Of a stretch of DNA of 64,000 nt, positions 13,001 through 26,224 are shown piece by piece. The notes below the pieces were generated by a model that had not been told where the DNA came from, made no database searches, and saw only the letters and a program-made list of their open reading frames with translations. The stretch spans positions 55,342,508 to 55,406,507 of the forward strand of contig OY978528.1 in the NCBI GenBank assembly GCA_963854835.1, given 5' to 3'. The number at the start of each line of letters is the position of its first letter. Position 1 is the first letter of the stretch. Position numbers and translations under genes: made by a program. Source of the DNA: Megamerina dolium (lineage: Eukaryota > Arthropoda > Insecta > Diptera > Megamerinidae).

Positions 13001-14925
13001 TACTTTACTAAGACCTCGGCTTTGCTAGTGACCTTTATAATGGTTACTGCTGCTGCTGCTGTTGTTGTTGTTGTTACTTAGTTTCATCTTTTTTCTTCCT
13101 TCATAAGCCTTCACTACCCTGAATAGCGGAATTTGAATTTCAAAAATTTGCACAACGCATTCAACATTTACAGCGTAAAAGCAATAATAAAATTGTGTGG
13201 ATAGAACAAAAATGAAAATGAACTAGAAAAAACTGAATTGAAGAATAATTGCCAAGAATACACAAGTGGCTATAGTTGGTAGTTGGTTTGCTTAGTGTTG
13301 GACAGCCCACAAATGAAGAATATCTTTATGCCTTCAATACCTTTAACCACGTTCATTTATAAACTTCCCTTTTGCATTTATCTGGCATCGTAATGGAGTG
13401 TAGTGAAACAGTACTTAACACTTTTAGTTATGCCAGTTTCACAATAACATAATAAAAGCAACTTTTTCACTTTGATTCACAAATGTCGAGTCAATTTACT
13501 GTACTTGTTTTTGTTCTTCTTGCACTCTTGATGATTTAATTTTATGCATAGTGAATGCAAGCCGATTTAAAATGTAGTGCGATGGTGTGTGTAGAGTTCT
13601 AAAGAGTCCTGTGTAATTTCATATCATAATGATAATGATAATAATGATGATGATGATGATTATTATTTGGCATTGAGATTAAGTGTGGGTTGCTTCATGA
13701 ATTTGCATTAATTCAATGTATTCTGTTAGGACATTGTAGCTTGTCACTGGCAACATTTCAATCGATAAAATTTAATTGGAGTAATGATACATTTAATTGT
13801 AATTAATTTAAGTTTCTAAAGGTCTACAAGTACAAGTAGTAGATTTGAATAGGGCATTTTGGTACACCTGTGAAGGTCAAGTAACATCAGTCGGCTGGAA
13901 GTATCTAAATCTAAGAAGAAATTATACATTGAGAAAAAAATCTTAGAAGAAAAAAAAAAAAAAAGAAGATATGTCGACTTTGATGCAAATTAATTTTGCA
14001 TAATTACATTGTATAATATTGATGTAAACATAAATGACACATGATAGTAAACATATTTCATGATTATTTTATATAGATAATTTCATATTAATTACATTGA
14101 TACCATTTACATGTAAGTATGTAGGCAAGTAATAAAACACATTTTACAAATTTATATCATTATTAAAAAAGCCACAAAATTAATTCAATTAATTACGATT
14201 TATTACTCATGCTACATCCAATTTATAAATACTTACGTAAATAGGCTCACAAGTACGCAGATATATGTCAAGTGGGGGGAAAAATGATAATTCCAATTAT
14301 TAAATAATTATAAATTGAACAACTCAACTTTAAATGGATATGCATTAAAAGAATAATGCATAAAATAACAATACAAATTACATGGATCCCAAAAAAAAAG
14401 CAACAACACAAAAATGCAAATATTATTAGCTTAGTAAATAGCATTGTATGCTGTAATTAAATTTACACTTAACATTAAATTTCAAATAAACAATTTTCAT
14501 GTTTGCTTTTTAATTTTACATACACTTAATTTTCAATATTAATTACGAAAATGACCAAAAAAGCAATGTAGTGTTGGTATATATCGTTTGTATATTAGCA
14601 TAAATGTAATATTATATAACTAAAACATATACATGTATACATAACCGTAATTAAGTTGTGAGTTTGTTTTAAACAATTTTTAATTTTTTTTTTGGAAATT
14701 TTATACAATAGAAATGCAAATTACAATCATATCAATGACAATGAAAATAGCAATAACTGCATATACCTATATATGTACAACGAAAATAAAAATGAATGAA
14801 ATTATAATAAAATAATTGAATAGTTCACACTGATATTCATTTGCATAAGTATATGTGAATGTGTATATGTATCATATATATGTGTTAATTTGAATAGGAA
14901 TATTACGAATATAATTGTAATATTC
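10020..14925. other. Long AT-rich stretch without supportable genes
   Basis: No gene, RNA or element end was recognised. It contains a mixed GCTGCTGTTGTTG tract near 13044-13076, a (GAT)n tract near 13644-13661 and a poly-A run near 13955-13965. The frame at 11038-11289 starts at GTG or TTG and has no family resemblance that I can name. Confidence 0.5.
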
Positions 14926-14931
14926 CATATA

Positions 14932-15457
14932 TTAGGCGTACTAAAAGGAAATCCATTATTTTTGCATTAAATTGAAGGTTTTATTTATTTAAATGGTTCC
15001 AAACGGTATTTAGTGCATTGTTTAGCTCCTGGGCAATAGAAACAGTGCTTACATGACGGTCAGACTCGACGATTTCCATTATTTTATCGATATTTTCGAC
15101 AATTGGCCTTGCATCTTTGACATCAAAATTACCGGAACGGACTCGACGAATCCAAAATTGCACGTGATTGGTTGTTATAGTATTAGGACCATAAACACTC
15201 TTAACATTTTCAGCCATCTGGCTTGCGTTTTCGCCTTTATTGAAGAAAAACTCTAAAATATAGCGTATTTTCTCTTTACGCGTGTTCAAACAATACTGAG
15301 TCAAGCAATCACAAAACTGCTTGAAAAGTATATTTAGTACGAAATCCTATCTTTCGAACGCCATCTAGCGTAACCAGATCACAATTATACAACGCGAGAT
15401 ATGTGTTACTAAAGCCATCTATTGGAAAAGTAGTGGATTTCCTTTTACTACACCTAA
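14932..15457 (-). mobile_element. 526-bp mariner MITE with transposase N-terminus
   Basis: Terminal inverted repeats of about 30 bp bound the element. The left end begins TTAGGCGTACTAAAAGGA and the right end is its reverse complement with a few mismatches. TA duplications flank it at 14930-14931 and 15458-15459. Between the TIRs is only the N-terminal third of a mariner transposase on the minus strand. The rest of the usual gene of about 1 kb is absent, so this is a deletion-derived MITE. A direct search for further copies with these ends would show whether it amplified in this shortened form. Confidence 0.87.
14981..15300 (-). pseudogene. Mariner transposase, HTH_48 domain only
   Basis: The frame encodes a mariner-type N-terminal DNA-binding region: YILEFFFNKGENASQMAE, then TTNHVQFWIRRVRSGNFD, then a second HTH (STVSIAQELNNALNTVWN). 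This matches the bipartite HTH layout known from Mos1-like transposases. The frame opens at a TTG and the normal ATG cannot be assigned. It stops after HLNK, before the WVPHEL-like linker and the whole catalytic domain. The truncation coincides with the internal deletion of the host MITE, so the loss came with formation of the short element. Confidence 0.8.
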
Positions 15458-15631
15458 TATTTACATCGTATTTGTTGACACAAATTAAGAACTGTCATGT
15501 GTATAATTTGGTTAGCTCATCTTTGGATTTTGTCTACTTAAATGAAACAGTGGAATGTGTGATGTGCAGTAGCCACCAACATATAATAATAAAATATTTC
15601 AATTGAAATTAAATTCAAAATACATTATATA

Positions 15632-16332
15632 TATAAAGGGGTTTCCAATAGGAATGATATGATTTTGAAATGTCAAATGCTGTCATTTATCCATAAATTT
15701 TATGAAATTAATCGCGCTTTTATTTAAACTCAACGTACATAATGTGAATTTTTTCTAACAAAATCATCTCTTCAGACGAAACTCATTTTCAATCTGAATG
15801 GCTTTGTTAATATGCAAAATTGGAGCGATACTAATACACAAGAGATTGTTGAGGAGCCAATGCATTCTCAAAAAGTAACAGGGTGGTCTGGTTTATAGCA
15901 TGGTGGAATCATAGGACAATTTTGTCGTCCAAATTGATTTGGACGACATGTGGTTCCAACAAGATGGCGCACACTGCACACGCTGCTATGGTTACCATCG
16001 TCTGATTGCAATAAAAGTTTAGTGAATTCATAATTTCAAGAAATACAAATGTGAACTGCCCTTCAAGAAGTTGTGATTTAACACCATTAGATTAATTCTT
16101 ATGGGTATATTTGAAATCATTAGAAATAGAATATCAAAAGTTATATTGGTGACATTAGACCATATTTATTGGATAGAATTATTGAAATTAGAACTTGTCG
16201 AATTTGCTCCTGTAAACAAAGTCGAGGTGGTCATTTAAATAAATAAATAAAAAACTATTACTTTATGGTACATATTTCCTGTTTTATAACATTGAAAGAT
16301 AATATCGTCCTTGCTTAAAACCCTTTCTTATA
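15632..16332 (+). mobile_element. Old, decayed DUF4817-type Tc1/mariner element
   Basis: About 700 bp with poorly preserved ends: the left starts TATAAAGGGGTTTCC and the reverse complement of the right reads TATAAGAAAGGGTTTT. The ends resemble those of the 6781 element in the AAAGGG core. Internally the plus strand keeps scraps of transposase: SDETHF near the first Asp, a stretch for the LHPEKVTVW region, DMWFQQDGAHCTR at about 15948-15985 (second Asp region), and a C-terminal stretch ending in a GGHLN-like motif near 16230. Many stops and frame shifts make it far older than the 6781 copy. Confidence 0.65.
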
Positions 16333-16339
16333 GTATTAT

Positions 16340-18200
16340 ATTGATAACTTATTGCAAGGTGTCTTCTTTAGAACGGTCATTAAGTATGACAGCTCAAATA
16401 TAAGGTATGTCATTTGAATATGGATAGGTTGGCACTATATCAACGCTTCTGCTAATTAATCTCATAATGCACACCAAACGCACCAAGAGCAGCGATCCTG
16501 TACTTCTGTCACACAATAATTTTTCTACCGCAATATTTCCGCCGAATATACTTGCCCCATATCTATAACTCTTTAAGAGGCGTCCCTATCAAACTGTTGT
16601 TTTCATTAAATTGAAAGGACAACAATTTTGTGGTAGAGCTTCCTTAGGGGTGAAAACATGGGTAAATATATTCGGTGAAAATGTTAGGGTGAAAGAATTA
16701 ATGTTAAAAAATCTTTTTCGATTTGAGTAGGTGAGTAGTGAGTAGGTACATATATTTGGGCTAGAGAATAACCATAAATATCTAAATAATATTGACATTA
16801 ATCTCAATTTTATTATGTTTTATTTTCGTTCGGAACTATGACACTGTAAAAACTACCCTTTGTATTATGCATAGTGCATATTTGTATTCACGCACTATTA
16901 GAATTCATATCATTATATGAGTAGGCGCGTTTATTCCGATTGTAATTAACAATGATGATGGTGGCACATAATTTAGATTTATTTGCATACATACATTTAC
17001 TGCATATTTACGAATATATGGACTCAAACACATCGTATCGTTATAGTTACCAGTAGATATTTTTGAAAGAATTGCTTACCATATGATAGCTTATGACATT
17101 AACGTATTATCAAATAAATTAATCTCGAAAGGATGATACATATAATATATCAGAAAATTAGAGCATCAGGGACAACATTAAGTTACTTGTATGTTTGATC
17201 ATACGATATGGATGGATATAATGGCTGCTAATTTAAAAACGAAGAAAACAATGCTGATTTTATTATTTAACCGTCAACTGGTTAATGACATATGTATGAA
17301 AAAGGATAAGCATTCAAAAGGCACAAGGCCCTGCAAATCTCTGCACCGATCCCTGCACCAATCCCTGAATTTCGTACCGCAAATGTACTGTGCCTTTGTA
17401 TAATTATTCTGATAGTGTTACTATAATGTACATTTTCCATTTGGGAGGATGTAATATCATGTTTGACAGAATTATTTAAATCATAATGAATATGGTTTAG
17501 ACGTCAATATGTATATAGTTATTTATACATGGCGTTGGTGCTACTATTGCTGTTTCTATCATTGACATGATTATTTAACTATCTAGCTCTATAATGACTA
17601 CATTAGCAATTGCACGAACGCTTTGATATTTCATTATGCGGAAATGTGAATGCGTATAATTAATTGGAATGATTTCATTATTACCATATCGTATATAGGT
17701 TATTTGAATTAATTAAAAAAAACCCGAAATTGTGAAAGTAAATAAATATTTGGCGTGAAAATAGAATTAAAAAGTACAAAAGTTTTTAAACAAATCAAAA
17801 ATTGTTTAACGTCACTTGCAATTTCTTTAATTTTATGCAAATTTTCTTCCATAGTTCAATTTTAAAATTCCCATACAAAATTACTAAATTTCTTTTAAAT
17901 TCAAACTGCTGTAACTTCGGCAGTTGTTTGCCAGGAGCAACCATAAATTCCACTTAGTTTAATATAGCAGTCGGGAAAAATTTGGCATCAAATCCACGAC
18001 CACATATAATGTGGCTCTCATACAAAGTGAAATAAAACAAAAAATGTTTCCGCTACAACTTATAAACTATTCAGCGTAGGACAACCATATTTAAGATGTG
18101 GAGTAGTATTGCGAAGGTAATTATATTTACAAGAAAGACACCAGCTATGCCCACTCTTTTATAAAAGGTAATTTTTTAGAAACTTTTTTTTTTTGGCAAC
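16340..18200. other. Non-coding stretch
   Basis: No gene recognised. The part around 17760-18140 (phrases such as TTCCCATACAAAATTAC and CTGTAACTTCGGC) has the look of an old repeat but I found no clear second copy in the window. Confidence 0.4.
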
Positions 18201-18214
18201 ACTGTTTTTGGCAG

Positions 18215-18935
18215 CTCCAAAGTGAATGATGACCGTGAATTATCGATTCGGCGCAGTTAGCAGGAATTGGGCCTCTGTTACTCCACTACGTGGAAATTTT
18301 GCGGAAGGATTTGGGTGCAAAACCTTTTAAAATACAGCTGGTGCAAGAATTTAAGCCACACGACCTACCACAACGGCTAACTTTTGGTGAATGGGCGCTG
18401 GGAAAGTTGAATGAAGATCCACTTTTTAACGAGATATTTGTGTTAATCGTCGAAGCTCATTTCTGGTTGAATGGATACGTGAACAATCAAAATTGCCATA
18501 TTGGATGTGAAGAGCAGCCAGAAGCATTGTAAGAATTGTCACTGCATACCGAAAAATGCACTGTTTGGTGTGGATTATGGTCCGGTGGCATAATTGGACC
18601 GTAACTTTTCAAAGACGACGAAGACAGAAATGTTACTGTGAATTGAGAGGCGAGTTCGGTGAACAGTTTATTTCACGTTTGGGGCAGGTCAATTGGCCGC
18701 CGAGATCGCACGATTTAATGCCTTTAGAATATATTTTGTGTGGCTCTATTAAGGCTCTTGTCTATAGCGACATGTCTATAGTGCAGCAGTTGACGCACTG
18801 GAAGCCAATATTAAAAAATTTATTAGCGAGATACCGGCCGATATATTGGAGAGAGTATGGCAAAATTCGACCCAGCGTTTGAACCATTTGAAGCGCAGCC
18901 GCGGTCAACATTTACATGAAGTCTTATATATAGCT
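18215..18935 (+). pseudogene. DUF4817-type Tc1/mariner transposase pseudogene with internal deletion
   Basis: The homology starts inside the second HTH (VNDDRELSIRRS, then QELGLCYSTTWK across a frame shift). It continues with ILRKDLGAKPFKIQLVQE, the linker, and EAHFWLNGYVNNQNC (the first catalytic Asp region; the expected SDEAHF reads IVEAHF, so the Asp is lost). Next come HTEKCTVWCGLW and RNVTV. There the gene skips about 60 codons, removing the second Asp, and resumes at LRGEFGEQFISRLGQVNW with PPRSHDLMPLEY (third acidic position) and the C-terminal RGQHLHE block near 18900. This family is distinct from the 6781 element. No matching TIR pair was found. The first ~90 residues are missing. 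Confidence 0.82.
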
Positions 18936-18939
18936 CTCT

Positions 18940-20899
18940 ATTATATTAACTATTATATTTACTAACCAATGAACATAATCTTATACCAGAGTGTGGGTTT
19001 TCACTCTTTGAAAACGAAAATATAAATTTATGAAAGTATAATGTGGCAAATAAAGTTAGTCATTCCAAAAAAATGGACATATTTGAAAAATTTAGGAATC
19101 GGATAAAAACCTCCCATACAAACGTCACACTTTGCTGCCAAATACATAAAGTTATCAAGCTCAAGCGATTATATATGGTAATGAATAGAGGAGAATAAAA
19201 ATGGTCAGAATCATACATAAACCAATCCTATCTCTGAAGTCGAGATGAGTCCAAGTGCCCTTCTAAATAGAGAATGATATGCTTTTCAATGGAACACGCT
19301 TTTAAGAGCCTTGGTTTGAGATATGAGAAAAATAGTAAACCTCTGCTTGATCTCATTTTGTTATCCAACTGTATATCCTTCCGACATTAGTTATAGACGA
19401 GTAGTATTTGCTGGTGTAATTTTAAATACATGGATTATCTAAAATTAATCTCAGTCTATTTAATCAGGTTTAGCCATGTTTGTAATAACAACATATACTT
19501 AGTGTGTTGATATTTATAACTGCATTTACTGTACTCGTACTATCACATATATATATTTTTATATGAAAGTATATATTATGTTGTATACAAGTGTAAATAT
19601 TGCATAATGTGCTATGTCATCAATTTAATTTCCGATTTTATTGTAATTTCCAATTAATATGCAGCTGAGTTAAAAGGTTTATTCTGCATCATTGACCAAG
19701 CGATCAACAATATACATAAAACAATAACAAATAACAACAAAAAAAATTGCCATTCGTAAATAACAAAAGCTGGTAAATTGTATGACTTATGCAGTCATTT
19801 TATTGTTCTTTTTGACATTTTGACGCACACCCTTGTGCGTATGTATGGGAGCATGTGCTACTCATATGAGTATGCAAATACACATAGTAGGTACATGAGT
19901 GTAATGTTGAAAACAATAACAAAATAGTCACCACAAGTACCAAAGAATTTATGGTGTGTACATACGAGTACCAACAATTGCAGTGATTCTTATTGTTTTC
20001 GCCATAATAGGCATTAGTATTACTGTTGGCGTTGTCAGCGATGGTGGCGTTGTGCGAAATGGAAACACATTTTCTATGAGCACATTTTTCTATGCTTGTT
20101 ACTGAGTGAATGTAAAATAAAGAGATTATTCGACATAGGGTACAATACCCAATTCATATAAAGACACTTAGACACATACACATACGCGTTGTCCTTTCAT
20201 TGTTCGACTGTGCTTTTGATTATTTTAATGAATATGTTCATTCGTAGTTGAGCTAGAACAACTATAGTGTTAAATGAAGCGTTTAGCTCATTTCTATAAT
20301 TTACTGTACAATATTTAAGGCCATATTCAGATGCAGTACATTAATAAAAAATAATAACATCGATTATTAGGAATTTATGTTTAATGAAAAAACAAATATT
20401 ATTCGTTAATGCAATTAAATGTTGATATTTTAGAATAATTTCCTTGTGCAAAATCAAAGGCTTTAAAGTAAAATACCCAGGTCTTGCAATTCTTCTACAT
20501 CAATTCATTTACTCGTTTAAAATGAAAATTTATATTTAATTAAAATTACTCATACCACCAGTACTCCATATGATGAATATACCTGTACGATGTTCTATTA
20601 TAATTAACGGTGGTAAATATTGTAAAGATGATTAAAACTACAATACGTCCTATCTATATATGAACTCGTACAACTATAGACGATTTTTATAACTTTTTGT
20701 CAAACTATGTTCCGTACGTTGTTAAATACATTTATTTTCATATTTGTTTTTTTTTTTTTCAAATATTCATAGAGTTGAGAGCATTTAATTTACATCATCT
20801 CTATAAAATACGATATTTCTATGCTATGAACATACATTTAATAACTATTTTAACTTTCAGTCAATGGGATTGCCACCTATCTACCAGTATCACAAGCAG

Positions 20900-20931
<32 letters not shown>

Positions 20932-22230
20932 GCACACTATCACCATATACAACTACATTATGTACATACAACTGCTAAACTTTATGCACTTAATTTAAAT
21001 GATTTTGAGCTGTGTGCTTTTTAGTCTCTTTATGGTCAGTGCTCAACGATAGAATGAGAAAAAATGTGTAACAAAACTTCTAAAAAAAAAAAAAAAATAG
21101 GGGAAAAATTTCTATTTGCTATAACAGGCAAAGTCAAAGTTTTGCTGTTGCTAATACCACAAAGTTCATTCAAGTGCAACGTTAGCCGCCAGATAAATGT
21201 AGTTTTTTTATTTAACGTGCACACACACACACACACACACACTTCCTATACCTATTACGTATGCATAAGTATATAGTCATACATATTTCTATTTAATGTG
21301 CTATGAGTGCATAGTTTTTTGAATGTTTTGAATTTTTTTTTTATAAAATTTTATTTAAAAATTTTTTTGGTTTATAATTTTGTCGATAGAAGTGAATAGC
21401 AAAAGAATATTATAAAATATTTTATTCTTCACGTAGGTATATTATGTTAATATAACAGAAGTGGGGCGAAGGGAAGAAGAAGCAGAAGAGAGAAAAATAA
21501 TATAATGCATTAACAAGATAGAAAACATATTTGTGGCTATTATAAGTACATCGTAATGATAGTTATGGGATTAAATACAACTGCATAACTGCATGTCTGC
21601 TAACCACTGGTTACATGTTTGCTTACCATATACAGACAGGACGACGGTTATTGTGTCTGTTGTGCATACTGGCTTTGTATTAGGAATTAGAATATTACAA
21701 CTTTAACAATTTTTATTGAGAAAATGTGTCCGTGATCGATACTCGCCGATAAGATCCTTATCTCGTGATCTCACCTTTTGTACATTTTTTCAAATCCACT
21801 TCATATTATTGAGTTTCGAAGCCACACTATGTCGTCATTTGATAAACTTCTATGAGATTAGGGGCACGTATATTAGAGAGGATTTACGAAACCTTTCTTG
21901 TCAATGAAATTGTAAAAGATGTACATATGGCAAGTCAAGTCGCTGATAATGAAACTGCATATTAAGAGGAGGTTCTGGTTCGCTTTATGTAAACAGTTTC
22001 GGTAAAATTTATTTGTTGGCTGTCTTAGTTGGCTACCTGTATTATCGTAGTAATTTGTTAATTTATATGTATTGTATATAAGCGAAAAGTAAGATATGAA
22101 CTGACTGCATTCCAGCAGATTTCACTTTCAGCCTTTTAATCTATTTTGGAGACATCAATGTAAATTAAATTCAATTTTTTGACAGATAAATATGTTCGGA
22201 AGACATAGAAAAACCGTGAAGAAAAATCAA
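18940..22230. other. AT-rich non-coding stretch with microsatellites
   Basis: Nothing resembling a gene. It contains a CCACCACC/ATCATCATC tract near 20902-20930, poly-A near 21084-21098 and (CA)n at about 21219-21241. Frames over these tracts (20697-20978, 21036-21276) are simple-sequence artefacts. Confidence 0.5.
21219..21241. repeat. (CA)n microsatellite
   Basis: About eleven uninterrupted CA dinucleotides following the word TTTAACGTG. Confidence 0.88.
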
Positions 22231-22253
22231 TAATAGTTGGCGGTATATTTCAT

Positions 22254-22575
22254 TCCTCTAATGTCGATTTCTAGGCAACTATGGATTGATTTCTCAATTT
22301 TAGGTAATATAGGGTTTCTTTTAAGTGACTGCCCCAGTAATTGGTGGTGATAAATAGCATATATGTTATACGTTTGGAAAAAATATTGAACAGGTAAACT
22401 TTATGAGGATCAGATGTACAATTAACCCTCCTAATGTCGCTTCCTGGGGTTTTTTTTTGTCGATTTTCATGAATTTTAGGTTGATTTTGTGTTTGCGGGT
22501 CCTGCAGGGATGACGATAGATGGTAAGTGGGTTTGAAAAATGTTACGACACAATATTACCAAAGAAGCCGGTCAT
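22254..22575. repeat. Diverged direct repeat pair
   Basis: Two related segments about 180 bp apart. Both contain CCT(C)CTAATGTCG, then TTTC(T)..ATTTTAGGT. The right copy continues into GATAGATGG and AAATGTTACGACACAATATT, matching the motif near 4400-4440 and more distantly 50110-50170. The function and class of this dispersed repeat are unknown to me. Confidence 0.45.
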
Positions 22576-22856
22576 TTATTTCAACCCTATTGGGGCACTC
22601 TGGGAGTGTTGGAAGTTAAATTCGTAATATATTGTTCAGGGTAGAGGTAGGGGGTAAGTGCTGGAAATGAATATCACAGAAACCATCATAATTATTGTAT
22701 TGTAATATTTTAAAAAATTGAGTGGAAATTTTGGAAGTAGAAATGCATTAGAAGTAGCCTAGAAAATTTGCAATGTTTTTTTTTTGTTGGTTTCGCATCA
22801 CATATATTTTTAATTTATTACTTACAATACGCGGAATTACATTTCAAAGTACTTGG

Positions 22857-23206
22857 TTAGTTAGGTTAAGTTTTATAGTTGGCCTCTCTCTGAGAGGATA
22901 TACTTAAGCCAGAAAGGTCCATTGTGATACTACCGAGCTTCTCTTCCAATACTGTTGTGCGTGTTAAATTTGGACAGCATTAGAAGGGACCTACTTATAT
23001 TAGCCGGTTCCGAACGGCAGAGCCCTTGTGACATCACTTTAACTTAGTTTTGTCACAGAGCTCTTTTAAGAAGTATTTTTGCAAATTGTTACTGCTGGAA
23101 AAATTGCCAATCCTTGCTGGCAGGTGGGGTTATGCTTCAGCCGGAGATTGAACCCACGACCTACAGATCAGAAGGCCAACGCATTAACCACTGAGCTACG
23201 GCACCC
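22857..23206 (-). repeat. tRNA-derived SINE, copy 1 (TAACC-tailed type)
   Basis: Read on the minus strand from 23206, the copy begins GGGTGCCGTAGCTCAGTGG. This is a tRNA-like 5' end with a Pol III A box (TAGCTCAGTGG), followed about 35 bases later by GGTCGTGGGTTCAATCTCC, a B box (GGTTCAATC). A tRNA-unrelated body of about 200 bp follows and recurs at 39498, 45442, 57767 and 59757. The 3' end differs from those copies: after GAAGCTCGG it runs through CCTCTCAGAGAGAGG, a perfect small hairpin, and finishes TTAACCTAACTAACC. This is the best-preserved tRNA-like head in the window. It is not a functional tRNA because the stems pair poorly and the element continues far beyond. Confidence 0.78.
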
Positions 23207-23331
23207 ACTTTCAAAATACTACAATACCACAAAATTTCCTATGAGCTGGATATTTTCAACATATTTATGAAAAACAAAAAAAAAATTGTTTTAAATTAAA
23301 TATGTTGTATATGTTAAATATGTTATAAATA

Positions 23332-24139
23332 CAGTGGACCCTCGGTTAACGAACACAATTTGTGCCAGAATCTTGTTAGAGCTAGCTCCATGCATAGTTA
23401 GCTCTTCTTTAGCAAAAAGCTGTCTAGAGTAGTTAAATTTCGTTTGTTGCAAATACCACACAGCATTATTATGTAATTAGTCTGTGGCGGGGTTTAGCCA
23501 CTGTCTGATTGGGGTGATGCATTTTAATGAATGATGCCACAGACACCCATGCTTTTAGCATTTCTCTAATTGCACTAGACTATTGGTGTTCTTCTGTTAC
23601 CTCTTCGTCCGCTAAAGGCTCCTCCAGGAAGATTCGAGAGTTTTCTTGGAAACACTTTTCCATGCCTTTCCAATAATTTTGATACAGGTAACGATGTGGA
23701 AAAGATCTTTCCAAAACTCTTAATGTGTGATTGGTTCCATCAGTCATCAATCAAAGCAACGCCGGAAAATTTTTTAGTGTAGAGCTTCTTGAAGTCAGAA
23801 ATAACTGACCAGCAAGTTATTTCTGACACGAAAAAGCAGAGTAAAACTATATTTCATCGTTTTGTAGCCTGACATTGCTTTGCTCCTCTGCTGTTATATG
23901 GGTTTCGTTTGACCATTTGACAATTTTTCACAGAAAAGACCCAATTGGTCACAATTATGGATGCCAGTAGATGTTTTAACATTTTCGAATAATCCCATGC
24001 TTTATTTGACTTCTTTTATTCTTTTTTGTTGGTTCTTATACGAAACTTTATGCGTTAAGCGAAAGTTTTTAAACAAACCATTTTGTTTGTTATGCAAAAT
24101 GTTCGTTAAGCGGGGCGTTCGTTAACCGAGTGTCCACTG
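23332..24139 (-). mobile_element. Pogo/Tigger-type DNA transposon remnant
   Basis: An 808-bp element with TIRs that agree over about 22 bases with one mismatch, beginning CAGTGGACCCTCGGTTAA. TA duplications lie at 23330-23331 and 24140-24141. These ends are characteristic of the pogo/Tigger branch of the Tc1/mariner superfamily. The minus strand keeps traces of a jerky/Tigger-like transposase C-terminal region near 23600-23760: a TLRVLERSFPH / WKGMEKCFQENS stretch, equivalent to the family's AW..V..KTL..SW region, in alternating frames. The DDE core is not readable. The element is non-autonomous and about a third of the length of a complete one. Confidence 0.85.
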
Positions 24140-24141
24140 TA

Positions 24142-26210
24142 CTTAGTAATCAACTAAAGACTAACTCTGTTTATTATCATTATACTTGTATCTATTGAAC
24201 TGTTGAACTTGTACACGTAATATACTTCATTTACTACTAATAAATTCGTATTTATTATACTGCTCTCCTACATACAATCTACTTATACATACTTTATATT
24301 ATATAGAAGTATTCATGGCTGCATTGCAACAAAAAGTGCATCTCATTTTTCTAAGTTTTCTGTTTGTTTACGACTTATATGAGTATTTGTATTTTTTTTT
24401 TTGTTTATAGAAAAAAATTCATTCCTAAACGATGTGAAAAGTTTTAAATTAAGATTAAAGCTCTTGGCATATGAATTGTAAATGGAGATGCAGAGCGCAT
24501 ATGTGTGAAATAGCATATGTTTGTCTTTGAGTAATGTTAAGAGAAAGATAAAGTATCGTAGTATCAAAAACGAATAAGAAAAAGAGAATTGTTTTAATTT
24601 TGGTTTACTTTCAATTCTTTTTTTTTTTGCTATTTCTTTCTCGAACCCCCTTTACTCTATATTTTACCCTTCAAACATTATACCTTTAAAATATGTATAG
24701 CATGAATATGAGCAATAGTAAAACTTTCTATTTTTCAAACATACAGAAAGAAAATATATAGCAAATATAATTTGAAGTGAAAGCAAAATATAAAAGAAAA
24801 GACTTATTTAGTTATTAAAGTTATACTCATAGGACACATATACTTATACATACTTACTTACATGTTGGCAAAGAAGCAAAGGCATTTAGGCATTATTGTT
24901 GCAATTTGTAATAAACTGTATGGTAATGCATGCATCACAGTAGCATTAGCAGCAGCAGGCAACATACTCGTTTTTGTTGCGTTTTGTATAAAATGCTAAT
25001 GGCAACACTTTGTTAGCATCATGTATTGTAAGTATAATCACATACATATATGTATAACTACTTTCTATGGATCTCTGTTGTTGTTGTTATTGTTCTTTAT
25101 GGTAAAGAAGTTGCTCCGATTGTTTAGAGGTTTCTAAGAGTTTTATTTATTACAATATACCCATGATGCAATATATACTCCAGTATATACTCCAACATAT
25201 GTGAAAATAACACTTAATCACCATTAGCATGATGATGGTCATAGTAGTGGTAATAGTTTCGGTATAGTTATGGAGATATATATGAGGGTAATTATTGTCT
25301 TTATAATAAACGTTTTTATTTTTTTTTTAACTTTAAACTTTAGTTTTCCAAAAATTTTGTTAAACTCAAGAAATTATCTCAAATTTCAATGAAAATTACT
25401 AGATAATAAGTTCTAAGATTTATTGTAAACAAATTTGAATTTTAGTTAAAAATGAAATATGGAGAAGCTACAATATTGGGTTTAGATTAAAGAATGGTGT
25501 GTCAACAGCAGAGTTCTCTACTAGATATTTGTTTCGCTATAGCAACCAATTTCATGCACTCGTAAGTTGGGTTAGGCTAGGTTAAAAAATGATGTGTGTA
25601 AAACTAATTTTTCCACTTCCATTCAGGAACTTGTTTCGTTATACCCGTACTCTTTTTTCAAGGCATTGGAATTTTATAGAAATAGACAACATTTTTATCA
25701 CCAGCTGTGCTGGTATATATATTTCTGATATATTTCAAAAATAAAATACTAATGAACAGAACTCTCTGAACTCTTTGATTTTGCATAAAATGGTTTGGTT
25801 TTTATATTGTACATTTCACATTTGTTCTTTTATTCTTCACGTATATTTATATGGAATATCTACATTTTTAAGTATGTTTGTACCACGAATATATGCGAAT
25901 TATCCACACAAAAGTCACTCTATCAAGAAATGGACGATTTTCGATCACTATTTTATATACGAGTAACTCGCATAGCAGTTACTATAAGCTAAATATTATG
26001 TTCCCTTTACAAATGTCTAAAAGACAACCAAATGCGATATTCAGAAACTTATTTTCACAATGGAACAATTGTTCAAAAATGCGAGTTCCATGGCTACTAT
26101 TACTGGGAAGCTCACGCCTCTTATTTCGTATAAAACCTATAAATTTATTCCTATTTGCAGCTCAATAATACAATATTATCTGATATTGTATATACCTCAT
26201 GAAAGTGAAG
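24142..26210. other. Non-coding stretch
   Basis: No gene or element recognised. Overlapping frames near 25775-26168 are AT-rich and share no motif with known proteins. A short GGTTAGGCTAGGTT occurs near 25568. Confidence 0.5.
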
Positions 26211-26224
26211 TTTCTTCAGATTAA

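Noticed and set aside
22857..23206. A functional tRNA gene on the minus strand
   Set aside because: The A and B boxes are present but acceptor and D stems pair poorly and the sequence continues into the SINE body seen in the other copies.
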